Counted from the first letter of the stretch, positions 21,880-35,522 are shown. The stretch: 64,000 bases of DNA from Lithocarpus polystachyus (GCA_033629205.1 CM066169.1:29452501-29516500); one strand, 5' to 3'. Program-made: numbers and translations. Notes: generated by a model not told the origin, from the letters alone.

Positions 21880-22500
21880 TATGGAATTAATGAGAAATTA
21901 ACTACAAATGTGTCTTATTGAACATGAATGAAGGTAGTGAAAAATCTTGATCCCACATTGGTAAAGTTATAAATATTTTGTGGGTTTGTATACCATAGAG
22001 TTGGATAATGGATGGGCCCCAAGGGGCACCCCACTTTTGTGGAACAGGGGATGACCTACTTAAATGGGCCTCTCACACTAGCATGCATCACCCTAGGACA
22101 GGTTGGGTTGGATGTGTGCGCATGCTATTTGGATCTTTCTAATACTGCTTATTTTTTTTAGAAAAGCGTGAATGCTTAACTTGTATCTGTTATGAATTGT
22201 TTAGATTTTGTCTATGAATACTTTGTAGAAAAGCGTGAATGCTTAACTTGTATCTGTTATGAATTGTTTAGATTTTGTCTATGAATACTTTGTCCCTTAT
22301 TCATTCTGGTCACTTCTTATTTTCATATTTCATAAGAATCTTTGAAAGAGAGAAAAACACAGTTTTATTAGATGCGCACACATATTGCATTATTGCTATG
22401 CTTCTTCTATTTGTAGAAGATTTTTGTATTCTTGGAGGTAGTTGTCCAATAGACTCGAAAAACCACTATGAGGGATGAAATCTATCTTAAGGACATGGTT
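21880..22500 (+). repeat. Diverged LTR remnant related to outer Copia LTR
   Basis: Shares landmarks with the outer Copia LTR in the same order: a GATCCCACATTGG block, GAGTTGGATAATGG, a TTGGAGGTAG...GACTCGAAAAACCAC block and GGGATGAAATCTATCTTAAGG. The landmarks are diverged and ends are not defined, so it may be a solo LTR or a fragment of a related family. Confidence 0.5.
22161..22294 (+). repeat. 67-bp tandem duplication
   Basis: Two essentially identical copies of a 67-bp unit starting GAAAAGCGTGAATGCTTAAC, at 22161-22227 and 22228-22294. The perfect match suggests a recent duplication or a collapsed assembly artefact. Confidence 0.85.
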
Positions 22501-22644
22501 TAAAACACTAGCCTTGCTCAAAAAAGAATTTTCCATTTTTTTTCTTTTGTTTTTTTTATTTACTCATGTTAGAGTAATATATAGTATTTTTGTTGTTTGT
22601 TAGTTAGTTACCACTTACCATGTATTGCCCAGGCAACATTGCTA

Positions 22645-24096
22645 AAGGATTTAACTTAATTATACTTAGTTGGTTATAATTACTTGTCTCTTTTTGACCC
22701 CCCGCCCACCCCCCCCCCCCCCCCCCCGACCTCTATTTTTTGGAGGTGTTTCTATAAATTTCCACCGTTGTTGCTTTGGTTTCAACAATCTGCTTACCAA
22801 ATAATTCATCCCTTTTTTTCTTCCCACATCACATTCTAATTTATATATAAACGCTTTGTTTTCTATTTCTAATGCAACTATTGCCTGCCTATTTTTACAA
22901 ATCCATTCCGTTTAGAGCTTTCACAGGCCTTTTCCCTGACATTCCAACTGGCCGTGCTATATTCTGTGATTATTATGATGCTATTGCTTCTCGTTGTCTT
23001 ATTTGTGAATTTGGACAGTCTAAATACTTTTTATTATATAGGTTACCGTCATAGAAATCATTCTTATCTCAGTAATCTTTCACTCATATTTTGTTTGGCT
23101 TGTTACAATTTATGTACTTGATACTTTTTATTTCATCCATGTGCAGGTTCCCAAGTCTTAGCAACCAATGAAATGCTTATCGTTCTTTAGTTTTGATTTT
23201 TGGAAATTGTTAACAGATAAATACTGTCTTCTTAATTTTATGGCCCCATTAAGTACAATAAGATCTACATGAATGATGTGTATGGTACTTTGTTATTTTA
23301 GTTGGATTGTTGAAAAAATGCATATCAGGGGAATTCAGCTTTGTCACTTTATTTGGTTTGATTGCTGAGTCTAGTTGATGAGATAATATTGCCTTGTATT
23401 TCTACTTGTTACATGGGGTTCTTAAATATTTCTTCCAAATTTATATCTGATTTAGGTACTAAGAGGAGATTCGGAGATAAAAATTATTTACAGTATGAGC
23501 CAAAATTGTTAAAATGTATTTATATCTGTCAATAAGACACTAAACAAGTAAAATTTTTAGAAAGCATCAATAAAGCCAAAATAGTACTTGGGTTATGGTA
23601 TTAACCAGAAATTTTATTTTATAGGTGTTCGATATAACCTTTGATGCTGCCTTTATCAACTGGTGCTTGTTGGTTCTTATTTCTCAATAAATCAAGATGG
23701 TAAATGCTTTGCCTTCTTTTGTTTACTTTTATTATATGTTTTTCTATATCTCCATGATTCTTGGAACTTTTGTTTGCATTGTGTTAATTGTTCTACGTAG
23801 CAAAATTGATACATTCAAGATTATGCAAGATTATACATGAAAGATCTTTATTGACTCTGAAAGATTATACATGAAAGATCTTTTTTTACTCTCTTTTGCT
23901 ATTATATTCTGTCTCTCATGACTGTATTCTGAATGAAATTGTGGTTTAAAATTAGTCATTTACAATAATTCAGTACTTGTGATTAGTCAAATATCTCTTT
24001 ACAGAACATTTCATTGGTGCTTTCTTAAATGGTTTTGATGAATCTGGATGTTAATGAATATTTGTGTTGCCACAAAATTATGCCCGATCTTTAATA
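22645..24096. other. AT-rich spacer with poly-C tract
   Basis: Contains a C-rich run (about 22699-22727) and a 22-bp direct repeat ending GAAAGATCTTT near 23825-23882. No gene recognised. Confidence 0.5.
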
Positions 24097-24101
24097 TCAT
24101 G

Positions 24102-24951
24102 TGTAAGTTCGTTTAGACCCCTGTAAACTTAGATTGTTTAACCTAATTAATTAACCAAGTGAACACTTAGGTTTATTATTCAGATCTAGGTTAAAACAAT
24201 AACAATCATATCATGTAAAGCAGCGGAAAAATAAATAACACAACGATATGATGACCCAGGAAAACCAAACCGGTAAAAAACCTGGGGAGGATTTAACCTA
24301 GCTATCCTCAAGGTAAACTGAATCCACTATGAAAGAATCGAAATTTACACAATAAGACTTAGACCACTAACATCCTATTGCTACCCAAGTGTAGGAAACT
24401 TACTACCACGACCCCATGATAGCTCCGAGATCCACAGACTCCTTCTTTCCTTGAATTCTTCAGCAATCCACAAGCTCACCTGCTTGTATATCTTTATACT
24501 CTTTTGATTCTGCAACTGTATTGATTTACACAACTCTTGACATGAATCTCAAGTTTGTAAACCCTAAGTGTATGTGAAGGCAAACACCTCTAGATCTCAC
24601 AATGAGATTCACAAACACAGCATTCAGAACACTAAAAACGTAGCTAGGGTTTTCCCTTTTATACTTAAGGCAAAACATAAAACTCTATACATTAAATGGA
24701 CTAGGGCTGAGTTGAAATTTTCTGCAGAAAAACGATCTGCCCGATTTTCGATAGATCGAGTCTAATTCTCGATCGATCGAGTTAGGCAGAAAGTGAACAG
24801 TTACTTCTGCAGTAAACTCGATTCCAACTTTACATAAAATCCCATACTTTGAGCAAAGTCTAACACAAGACTAAATATTGTTTTGATCATGGTTTGCCAA
24901 CATACAAATTGAAGTTCTAATACATTAGTTCCTAATTCTTAGAACCTAACA
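24102..24951 (-). repeat. Solo LTR, 850 bp
   Basis: Ends TGTAAGTTCG...CCTAACA with a perfect 5-bp duplication TCATG (24097-24101, 24952-24956) and no interior. On the minus strand it starts TGTTAGGTTC and has a TATAAAAG box near 24657-24664, which sets the orientation. A second solo LTR of the same family is at 42411-43258. Confidence 0.85.
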
Positions 24952-24956
24952 TCATG

Positions 24957-27526
24957 ATGGATTGATAGTTGTGAGAGTTCATATAGTAAAATCTGATCTG
25001 GTTTTATAAAAAAGTAATATGTTATCTGCCACTATTACCACTAGCGTTCTGCTATCGACATTCTGCAGGCAAATACTTTTGGTAAGAAGTTACATATATT
25101 TTTTTGTTATATTTTTATAGATTACAAAAATTACAGATAGAATTTTTTTAATTTTTGTTGTTCATGGTAAAGAAACTAAATTGAACATTGTGCTGATGAT
25201 ATATATTTTTCTTTCCAACCTACTTTTAGGGTTTTTTTTTTGGAGGGGGGGGGGTGTTTTGTTATGGTTTGTTCTGGCTTTAGTTAGATAGGATTGGTCC
25301 TTAGTGATCGTTCAAGAAATTAATTGGATTACCATTTTCTTCTTTTGGATATAGTGATTACTACAATTTTAAATTGAAAGCATAGATCATTCGTGAACTT
25401 TAAGCGATTTTTAATACTTATTCTAGTAAAATTCCATAGATCTCAAAACTCAATTCATAAAAAGTTTGAAATTCTATCACATTCCCACGTTAAAAGACGA
25501 AATTTTATAATGAACCGTAAAAACACGCCACTTCAGTATCAGTATATCTAAAATTCTATTAACTTCCCCCATTGTTCGCCTTTTTTATATGTAGCCTATG
25601 TAAATCATTCAGTTGTTTTCTTCAACCTAGCTAACTTAGAAAATTCCTTTAATAATAATATTGAATCATATTTATTCTTGCTTCTCATGCGTTCTCTATT
25701 ATTATGTTAGGGTCCTTGACAAAAAGAACACCATATAATGAATTACATATGGAACCAAAGTAGAGGTTTTTATATCCGTTGGATATTGGAATCAAAGAGA
25801 AAACAAAGGCAATAGCCAGGTCATATGGTGACAATGTTGCTGAATACTCAGAGCAAGTAAACTCCTAACTTCCAAAATGTTGTTTTAGCTGTTCACTCTC
25901 TAATTGAATGATTAATCATTTTAAATCCCACCTTTTAAGGGTTTAAATTTTAAGTTTGACATTAATTTTGATTGAATTATAGTCAGAGATGATAGTTTTT
26001 TAGTTCATGAATCATGATTAGTCTATTAAGGAAAATGGATGATTAAGTCCATATTCCTTTCCTTTATATTTACAACCACGAGCCTTTCTCTTTCTAAGTT
26101 ATATTTTCCAATGCTTGAAATTGGCATCTTTGTTTAATAATAAATTTTTATTATTGAAATTTAAATATTCACTCCTTATGCATAAATTTTGGCAATGTGT
26201 TATTGTTTGCTTAAGTTTGTTTCAATTTTTGCATTGAAATTTGGAACATAATCTGATAAGAAACAAATTTGCTTGAGGTTATATATATATTGTCTAAATG
26301 TGTTGGATTTTTCTTCAAATGCAAAGTTTATGGTTCTTTGTTTTGATGTATAGCAATTATATTTATCTGTAAGTTCATGGAAGTGAGTTAAAGCACTGAA
26401 GTCTCAAAAATGGAATGGACATGGTCAGATCATGTTTTATATAATTGCATGTGTTTTTAATTTGTACATGTATGGTATTTGATGGTTGAGTTGTATTGCC
26501 TTATCGTGTGTTTGCTCTTCTTGCATATATGGTAGTTGGGAATGAATTTGTAATGAAGTCCCTAATCAATTTTCATCTGGTTCATTCAAAACATTTTTAT
26601 ATGCTAGAAGTGACATAACTTCTGTTTTCATAGATTTCTAAAAGATAAGATTTTGTTATATTTGCATTTATCGAACAAAGTAAACATTCTGCAACAATGC
26701 AGCAAGTTTAACCAATTAGATTCTCCTGTTGCTATTTCAAAGTTTCCTTAGCTTATTAATTATTTTATGCCAATTCGTAGGTCATTATGTACATGTTGGA
26801 ACTATCTCTTAATGGTTCATGGTGCCATACAAGTTTTGACATGAAAAAGAACTATGCTTAATTTCATTATTCTCAGGGCTGGGACTTAAGTAATTTTCTC
26901 TTCAGGTATGTTGTCAATTCAGGGCATGGCATATAGGTAGAACCAAGTAGTTCCTTCAATACTTCAAAAGATGCACAGTTTCAATGATTAATTATTATTT
27001 GTTTTGGCCGTTTTTAATCCCATGAACAAACTTTATTTGTGTTAAGAAGCAATGCAACACACAGTTTATTTAAAGAAATTTTTAATGTTACAATACCGCT
27101 AGCTACTTGCTTTAGTAGCCTCGCTTAAAATTGCAATATTTTCTTATTATATGAACAAATCATATAGAAGTCACAAATTGACAGATTGAATTGAAAATTT
27201 TTTAAATTAGAGGACTGAAATGAATTTCTGTTAAACTTAGAAGGTGTATTTGCCTACATCCAATTTCATTATTTTTTTTTTTCAAAAAATCTTTGTTCAT
27301 TAGTTAATTGCATACTTAACAGAAATTTTTGAACGAAATTGGATTGAAGACCTAAATTGAATAAATTTAAAAATTAGCAGAATCATTGAATAATTTTAAA
27401 ATTAGAGGACTAAAATGAATTTCTGCCAAACTTAGAAGGTGTATTTGCATTTTAGCCTATATGTTATTATTGGAGCTTGGGAATTGTGTTTTCTCAAGCA
27501 GCATTCTTAGAGTTCGTTTAATTGTT
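24957..27526. other. AT-rich spacer with an exon-like patch
   Basis: At 25711-25855 a stretch following ...TTATGTTAG and ending at a GTAAAC donor is less AT-rich and reads for about 40 codons with one stop (KTPYNELHMEP..., KEKTKAIARSYGDNVAEYSEQ). It may be a decayed exon but I do not recognise the protein. Near 27192-27260 and 27380-27450 a 70-bp AAATTAGAGGACT.AAATG unit is repeated. Nothing else stands out. Confidence 0.35.
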
Positions 27527-29000
27527 GAGTTGATGCATTTGCAGTGCTTTAACTAAGGTTGATTTGATTTTGTTGCTTGTCACTGAAACATTCTTTTGTG
27601 TAGTCATGTTGGCTTTTCTTTTCTCTATTTAAAAAGTTAAATTATTGTAATTTAAAGTTGTCTTAAGCTGTGTAGCTGCGATTGTGTTTTTCAGTTTGCT
27701 CATGTGAAATCCAATGCGAAGGTCACCAAGGATTTGCACTTTTATGTAGTTCTTATACGTGAATCTTACTGTCTTGTTTTTGTTGACGTTTTCTTGCTTT
27801 TAGTTGAACTTGGTTATCTTGTTTTGGTAGCAACTCCATGTCTAGTTTGGATTGCCATGCCATTTATTTTCGGGCTATAGGAAGCATGATTTATTTGGAG
27901 TGTTGTGGTGGAGTCTCATTTGGCCATATGTTTTTTTTTTTTTTTTTTCCTTTCATATATCTGTTTGTCTCTCCTACATTCATAAGAATTTTAATGATAG
28001 TTTTTTTCTTGTTTTAATTCTATCTAATACTTGGGTCTCACTGCTTTTCCTAGGTTCCAATTTTGAGGTGGATTATAAATTTCAGTCTTATTGAGTTTGC
28101 TTTCGAAACTTTTATTGCATTTCTTTTTCCTTTTTCTTTCTGTTTTATTCAATTTTTGGCCATTGGATTTAATGTCCAAAGATTTGTGCCATAATATATG
28201 TTAATTTAGAATCTTTCTGATTGATTTAATTTGCACCAAACATTAGGCAAGCAGCAGGGGTGAGCTAGGCTATTGAAGTTAAATGGATGCACCTTAAATG
28301 TGTTGGATGCTATTGACATATAGTAGTTCCTCTACTTGTTTGTAACTACTGCAATTCTCAGTTCAAGTTAAATATCTCAATCATGATTTGTTTATGGGAA
28401 CTGATTTTTTTTTTTTTTTTGAATGCACCTAGCTTAGTCTTGCTTGAGCTCAATCTAATACTTGCGTCTATTACTGGTTTTCTTATGCTATAGTTTTGAG
28501 GTGTATTGTAAATTCTTGACTCACTTGGCTAAGGTTTGAAATTTTCATTGCAATTTTTGTCCTAGTCATAGAAAGTGGATGGGTTGATAGTGTCAATGTC
28601 CAATCAAGTCTTTATTAGTATGAAGATTTTGTTTTTCTGGACTCATATATTGAGCACTAACTTATGCTTTTATAAAAGTTGGTGATGTTCATTTTTTGGG
28701 TTTGTGATTCTCAAACTTGGGTTGTGTTGACTTCAGCTATAAGAAAACTCTTCTTATGTTGTCTTAATTCCACTTTTTCGCTTACAATTCTTCTAATCAA
28801 CTGTTTCCTCATATATGACACTATACTATTCTTTGTTCGATTTAGTTTACCGATTTTGGTTCTCAGCAGCCATTATACGGCATCTGTTGCAGTGAAGAAG
28901 GGTTTTTTTAGAATGATTTAGTTCGCTCTTGTAATAGCACTGTCTTCTATTTCTAGATGGGTGTAAGTATGGGTTTAAAATTTTAAAATTCGCTTTGTAA
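27527..29000. repeat. Diverged duplicated segment, copy 1
   Basis: Shares a series of blocks with 32541-33965: GCATTTGCAGTGCTTTAAC, GTGTAGCTGCGAT, CTTGGGTCT...TTTTCCTAGG, GGGTTGATAGTGTCAATGTCC and a CTATAAGAAAA block. Block order differs in part, so one copy is rearranged. No protein seen; the 80-codon frames at 27852 and 28679 are not conserved. Confidence 0.65.
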
Positions 29001-29682
29001 ACACTAATTGGTGCTTGGATTGTGTGTATTTCTGGCTCCATTTGTCTAGTTTTAAATATTTCCCGCCCTACCCAACTTGTTGGTAAATTTCTTGTTTTTG
29101 TGACGTAAAAATTTTATATTGAATAGGGATATTCATATTGCTGCAGTGTTTTAGATTTTATTTACACTATTCGCAGACCCGCGCGTTGCACGAGATAATT
29201 TTTTTTTTTTTTAGGGTGATCTTATTAAATATATTTGGGATAATAAGTAATAACACTCTCCCATTTTGTTTATATTAATAACAAAATATTTTAAATTTAT
29301 TTAAGAATCTGTTTATAAATGTTTAACCATAGTTAGTAAAGACATTAATCATAACTGTAGTATTAAAATACAAATTTATAAAATACGAAAAGATTTGAAA
29401 TGACAAATCTCTCCATAACTCATTGGGAAAAGAAAGGGGGGGGGGGTGGGGAGCAAAAGACATTATTTAATATTTTGAAATACACTTTAATTTAAAATTT
29501 TAAAATAAGATAATTTAATTTTAAAATTAAGGATAATTTTGGAACCTACCTTAAGCACAAGCAGGTTAATACACAATATTTTAATATTAATTTAACAAAG
29601 TTTGGTTAAACAAATGTAAAGGAGTAGAGTGTCATTTTTTCAAACCTCAAGGAAGTGAAATGTAATTACCCCTATATTATTA

Positions 29683-29714
29683 TTATTGTTGTTGTTGTTG
29701 TTGTTGTTGTTGTT
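29683..29714 (+). repeat. TTG microsatellite
   Basis: About ten TTG/TTA units inside the Helitron. Confidence 0.8.
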
Positions 29715-30068
29715 AATAATTGATTTTTCATTTTCTTTTAAATTAATAAAAACCTTATATATAGCTTTTTATTTATTTATAGAATATACATTTTTTTAAC
29801 TTTTACATATCGTTTTTTTAATGTGAATCTTTACATATACCTTAAGTAAACTCTATATATTTCACTTCTTTAGATGTGTAAAATCATAGACTACTACTTC
29901 ATAATGATAGTAGCTAATTAGTTTTATCACTTTTTTTTTTATAATTTCATTTATAACGTTTTTTACTATTATTATATATTTACTGGCTAATGATTTTCAT
30001 AACAGAGATGTTAAATGAGATGTAGTATTGTTTATTAGATTTTTAAATGTAATTGTGTATGAAGATTA

Positions 30069-30092
30069 CATATATATATATATATATATATA
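30069..30092. repeat. TA microsatellite
   Basis: About twelve TA units. Confidence 0.8.
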
Positions 30093-30418
30093 AAGTTAAA
30101 TGAAATGTCAAAAAAAGGATTTTAAAATTTTCTAACTTTATTTCTTATGTAATTTTTATTATTACATGAGAACATCTCCTTATAGTTCTGAATTAGAGTT
30201 TGATTAGGTTTAAATTTAAATATATCGCTATGATTGTGTATAATTATTGATTATTGATTCAATTTTTTAAATGAATGTAATAGTTGATTTTATTGCACTG
30301 TAAAATTTTTAATGTTCTCCATATTGGTCATATTTATTTTTTACTATTTCTTCTCCTTACAACCTCTTTGTTTTCCAATTAATAGTTACTAATTGACATT
30401 TGATTTTTTTTTTCTTTA

Positions 30419-30419
<1 letters not shown>

Positions 30420-30454
<35 letters not shown>
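30420..30454 (+). repeat. TC microsatellite
   Basis: About 17 CT units inside the Helitron. Confidence 0.85.
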
Positions 30455-30459
<5 letters not shown>

Positions 30460-31694
30460 CAACTTACTGTTTTCTAAAATTTGATGATGATTTTATTGCA
30501 TTAAATATGCATTGTATTTTTTTTTTCAATTAATTTTGCTACCCTTAAGTTAGTATATTCATAACTATTAGTTTCTTTATATTATATTTCGTTTTATATC
30601 CTCATTTTTTTTAATTTAGTGTTTCCCAATTGGCATTTGTTTTGTATTATATTTTTTCTTTGATGTATTGGGTTTGAGAATGAGTGTATCCTTAGTATTA
30701 CTCCACTTTATAATGACACTTTTATTTATTGAAATTAAGTATAATTTTTAATTTTTAATTTTTTAAATAAAAAGGAGAGAAATATATAAATAATTTAATA
30801 ATATGGAAGATGTGGGAAGATGAATAGTGATATTAAGGTAAAAGGTAGTGGGGAGATGAACAGATAAAGGTAAGAAAAAAGCTTGGACAAAGTGTAAATG
30901 TAAAAAAATAAAAAAAAAATAAAAAAAGTACAATTTTTTAAGGATTATTTTATTATTTAAATAAAATATCCCATGTTTAATTATTAAAAAAAAAAGAGAA
31001 AATATAAATAATTTAATGGTGTAGAAGATATGATTGAATTTAAATGTTGAATAACATAAGATGAGAAGAAAAAAAAATGTAAAAATAAAATATATAACAA
31101 TAAATACCAATAAAGAGAACAATTGCACATAAACGATTTTCGTTCTTTCTTATAACTCAAATTAAGATTGATGGTTTTTTTTTAATATATGTTTTAGGAT
31201 TGTGTTTTTTTAATTTCCCATAAGAAAGTCTTTTCTTTCCCTTTTATAATTTTGATTAAATTTTGGTTTGGATTAATACTCAGTTGTTTTTGGAAACAGG
31301 AATTTGAATATAAGAAAAAAAAAAGGGTTATAAGAAAACCATCAACATTAATTAGAGTTATAAGAAAGAGCTAAAAAAGGGTAACATTTAACAATTAAAG
31401 AGAAAAAAAATAAATTTTAAAAAACAAATCTAAATGGCATTAACCAATGTGGAGTTTTAAAGAACTCTTGGTCTACCTAGAATATAATAGAGAAAATAAA
31501 AATGAGACTAATACTAATTCTAGAAAACATATATAGAGAAATAGAAATAAGGATGCTAATTAAAGAACATTGGCAATACCATCAATCCCGTTTGAAGATT
31601 AATTATAGCTCCAATAATTTGATGACTTTCAACTTTTGGCTGGTATGTATTCAGACGTTCTCCAATACTAAAAAATCCCTTATTGTCTGGTTTT

Positions 31695-32040
31695 ACTTGA
31701 ATTTCTGCAAACTACCAGATTAAATTAAGTAGAAAATGCACATAATAATTCTAGTGTAGAAAAAAAAAAATTCCCAAAGATTAGTAATTTGGCATAAATA
31801 GAAGAATGTATAAAAAAATTCATCAAAAAATTGAGAGAGAAAGAGAGAGAGAACCTTTTTTTGAATTCCGGCAAACTACTCGATTAAATTAAGTGAGAAA
31901 TGAGCTTAATGATTTTAGTGTAGAAAAACAAAGAAGAAAAAAAGAAAAGAAAGGATTCCCAAAGATTAGTAATTTGGCATAAATAGAAAAATGTATAAAA
32001 ATTCATCGAAAAATTGAGAGAGAGAGAGAGAGAGAGAGAA
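31695..32040 (+). repeat. Tandem duplication of about 175 bp in Helitron
   Basis: Two diverged copies starting TTTCTGCAAACTACCAGATT and ATTCCGGCAAACTACTCGAT, each running through CCCAAAGATTAGTAATTTGG and ending in a GA run. Confidence 0.75.
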
Positions 32041-32540
32041 CATTTTTTTTGTGAGAGAAAACTATGCATAGAATGAATAGATAGTTACTAATTTATAGTA
32101 AGAGAGTGTGAATAAGAAGAGACAAAATAAATGAAGATGAAAAGAAAAAAGAATAATAATATTTATGTAGAGAGTAGTGGAGTGATGAAAAGAAGAAGAA
32201 TAGTATTTATGTAGAGGGTAGTGGGGAGATGAAAAGATAAGGATGGAGAAAGGTTGGAAAAAGTGTAAATATTAAAATAAAATAAAAAGTAAATGTTAAA
32301 AACAATTATAGGAAAATTGGAAAGAAAATGATAATGAGGTGAACGCTGATGTGGCTCAACTGGAGCGTAGCAACAATAAATGCTACGCTTCAGCTTTTAG
32401 TAATATATAGATATAGATTTGATCTTAATTCTCCCTTAATTACTTGATTTACCCTTTGGGATTGTCGATTTTCTTATATATATGTGTGTGTGTTTATATT
32501 CTCTCTTTGTTATCATTTTTTAATCTAAATTTTAATTCTA

Positions 32541-33965
32541 GAGGTGTTGCATTTGTAGTACTTTAACTGGGGTTGATTTGTCTTTGTTGCTTAATGAAAA
32601 ATGCTTTTGAGTAGTCTTGTTATTTATTTATTTATTTTTTTAAATCTTGTAAATTAAAGTTGTTCTAAACTGTGTAGCTGCGATTTTTTTATTTTCAGTT
32701 TTCTCATGTGAGAAGTGAATGCCAATGCCATTGGGGGTTTGTGCTTTCATGTGGTACTTGTACATTTGTGATATTGTCTCATTTTGTTTTTTTTTTTTTT
32801 AATATTTTTTTAGCCTGGTTACCCTTTGTTGCTTTTCATGCCCATTTTGGATTTGCTACTTACTGCCTGTCTACAAGAAGCAAGACTTTTTGTGTTGCTT
32901 TGCAATGGAGCCTGATTTGGCAATAAACTCTTTTTTCCTAACATATTTTTCTCTCTTATAATCATAAGAATTTTAAAGATAGTTTTTTTCGTGTTTAGTT
33001 CTTTCTAATACTTGGGTCTTTCACTGCTTTTCCTAGGTTTTGTTTTTGGCTTTTAGGCTGATTATTAGTTTAGTTTTAGTCTCAGTGAGTGAGCATTTAA
33101 AATTTCTATTGGTTTTAACTTATTTCTCTGGATTTTAATTCGTAATCTTAGATTGTTGGTCATTGCTTTCGTAGTCATTGAAAGTGAGCAGATATTGTCA
33201 ATATTCTATGTAGTTTGTTGTTACTCTGTAGTTTTTTGCTATTTAGGACTCAAATAAACTAAGCAACATATGCTTTTTAAGATTCCGATGTTTGTTTTGT
33301 GGGGACAATACTTGATTGTTTTTAGTGTTGATATGTTTATAGGAGGAGAATTTGTGATTTGGACTGTGCCACAGTGTTGGCACTGTGTTGGCTGCAACAA
33401 TAAGAAAAATATTCTTTTCTCTTAAGTTCACTTTTTTCTTACGAATCTTTGAACGGACTGTTTGATCTTGCTTGATACTATTCCTTGTTCAATTTGTTTT
33501 TATAGATTTTGGTGCTAGGCTGCTATTTAAGGCCTTTGTTGCAGCATAGTTGTCCTCCCTAAATTGTTTTAATTCTATTGTATAGGAGCACAAGTATGTA
33601 AACAATTCTATCCATTTTTGTCATGTAGCTGGTAATTATGAGTTTAGGCTGCATTTGTGTGATTTTAATTTAATTAATTTCTTCATGCTCAACATGTTTT
33701 TGGGTGGCTACTTTTAAGGAGTTTGTTGCAACAAACTTGGCTTTTCATGATATTATCCCGAACTTTTCCTAAACCGTGTAGTTGGGTATCTATGAATTTT
33801 TTGTTTGCTACATGTGGTATATTCAAAGCTTGCACCACTGAGGGTCACACTCTCCTCCTATACATTTGTCTTCTTGTCTTGTTTCTGTTGATGTTTTCTT
33901 GCTTCCAATGGAAGGTTGGTGGGTTGATAGTGTCAATGTCCAATCAAGTCTATATTTAATGCAAG
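32541..33965. repeat. Diverged duplicated segment, copy 2
   Basis: Partner of 27527-29000. The two copies flank the Helitron at 29167-32417. The GGGTTGATAGTGTCAATGTCC block lies at the end here (about 33911) but in the middle of copy 1. Confidence 0.65.
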
Positions 33966-34271
33966 GATTCTAAGGGGGTTGCTGTTTGGGCTTAGAATTG
34001 ATTTAGGGAAATGAGAGTTTCTTAGAACAAGGAACCAGGTGTGACAAAAAGGGAAATCCATCTCTTGAAAATTGCACTAGGCTAATCTATGTAATTGCAT
34101 TAAAAACTAATCACAAAGTAAAACTCAATAGTATTGATATAAGCTAATTACATATATCTTTATGTATTAAGAGAATTTAGAAAGTTAGTTAATTCTACTT
34201 CTACTGACTAATACCCCTAATACCTCTAATTATCATTACACTTAAAAAATAAAAAAATGGGGCATATAACG

Positions 34272-35030
34272 TGTAGGGCCATAGGCCCAAGTACGTATAG
34301 TGGGCCTTAAGTCCGTCCGAGGAGGTCCAAATGTTCGAGGACAAATCAATAGCTTAGAAGAAGCAGATAGTAAGGTTCACTACCTATTATTGACTATGTA
34401 GAATAAGGAGGTAGTTCGAGGAGAAATAAATCCTCTGCATGAAGTACCAAAAAGTTTCATTGCTTAGGACATATCCTACCGATGTACAGGATGAATGAGA
34501 AGGGAAGATTATTTAAAAGAAAAGCTGCTACCACTGTATTAAAGGCTCAACAGCTAACCCTCTGGTCGTATTAATGAAGAAATGATAGCTGAAAAGTAAC
34601 TTTCAGTCTTATAGCTATTATCTAAGGACTTCAGGGAGGTGTTGATGGGACAAGTATCAAGGCTAACCATTGGGCCTGCACGTTGGAAGAAAAAAGAGAA
34701 GAAAAGAAGGGAGTATAAAAGGTAGTGAAGGCAATGGGAGAAAGAAATCAGAAAATCAAGAGAGAAACACTGTAGCTATTAGAAAAACCAAACTTGTAAT
34801 TAAGTGAAGAGCCAAATATAAGAATTGACCTCCTCGAACATTTGCCGAGGACTATTATTTGAAGTTGGACTTGTTCATTTTATTTTTCTTACTGTAAACA
34901 CATCCTATCTACGATCCAATTCTTTTTCCACCCAGTTTTCTCAGCCTACTCTCTACAAATTTATTGTTTTGGGCCTTTTGAGCTGATTCTTCCATCACTT
35001 GGGCCACGCTGCCAAATCTGTGACCTTACA
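34272..35030 (+). repeat. Solo LTR, about 760 bp
   Basis: TGTAGGGCCATAGG...GTGACCTTACA with TAACG on the left and TAAGG on the right (4 of 5 bases match). A TATAAAA box at 34714-34720 and a leader-like region after it indicate plus orientation. No interior found. Confidence 0.6.
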
Positions 35031-35441
35031 TAAGGAAATTCAATAGCTGAATTCAAAATTAATTTTTTTTCAAAAAACAAAAATCCCATGTACAACCCCA
35101 GTACCAAGCATTTACACAACCTTTTAGCAAATTTTATGGGTTTTATTTTTAAAACCCATCTAGAATGTAGACATTAAAAAAAAAAAAAAAAAAAAAAAAA
35201 CACTCTTGACGTGCAGGACTAAATTGTTTTCTCTTTGCAAAATTTTTGGATTCTATTATCTTTTCTTTAAAACAAATATTTAAAAAAAAAATCTTTTAAC
35301 TCTTTTTACTACTCTCCCACAAATCCACAATCCCACGTTTTCTTTCTCCTTTTTTTTCTCTTTTTTTTAATTTTTAAATCCTCACGTTTCCCTTTGGTTT
35401 GTTCAAAATTCAAATAATCCTAATGTTCTATTTGAACTCAA

Positions 35442-35442
<1 letters not shown>

Positions 35443-35489
<47 letters not shown>

Positions 35490-35490
35490 G
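35443..35490 (+). repeat. ATT microsatellite
   Basis: About 16 ATT units. Confidence 0.9.
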
Positions 35491-35522
35491 AACTCAAATT
35501 ATTTTTTTAATTGCATCTCATG

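Larger units (their letters stand above)
29167..32417 (-). mobile_element. Non-autonomous Helitron, 3.25 kb
   Basis: On the minus strand the 5' end reads TCTATATCTATATATTACTA, matching the TCTMTAYTAM type start, after an A (plus T at 32418). The 3' end has a GC-rich hairpin CGTGCAACGCGCG and, ten bases later, ATAG|T at 29167, a one-base variant of the canonical CTAG|T. The insertion is between A and T as in Helitrons. The interior is AT-rich low-complexity DNA without Rep/helicase, including purine runs and the internal duplication at 31695-32040. Confidence 0.65.

Noticed and set aside
30763..31128. 121-codon Phe/Leu-rich minus-strand frame
   Set aside because: Translation of an A/T-rich run inside the Helitron; it looks like a membrane protein only because T-rich codons encode hydrophobic residues.
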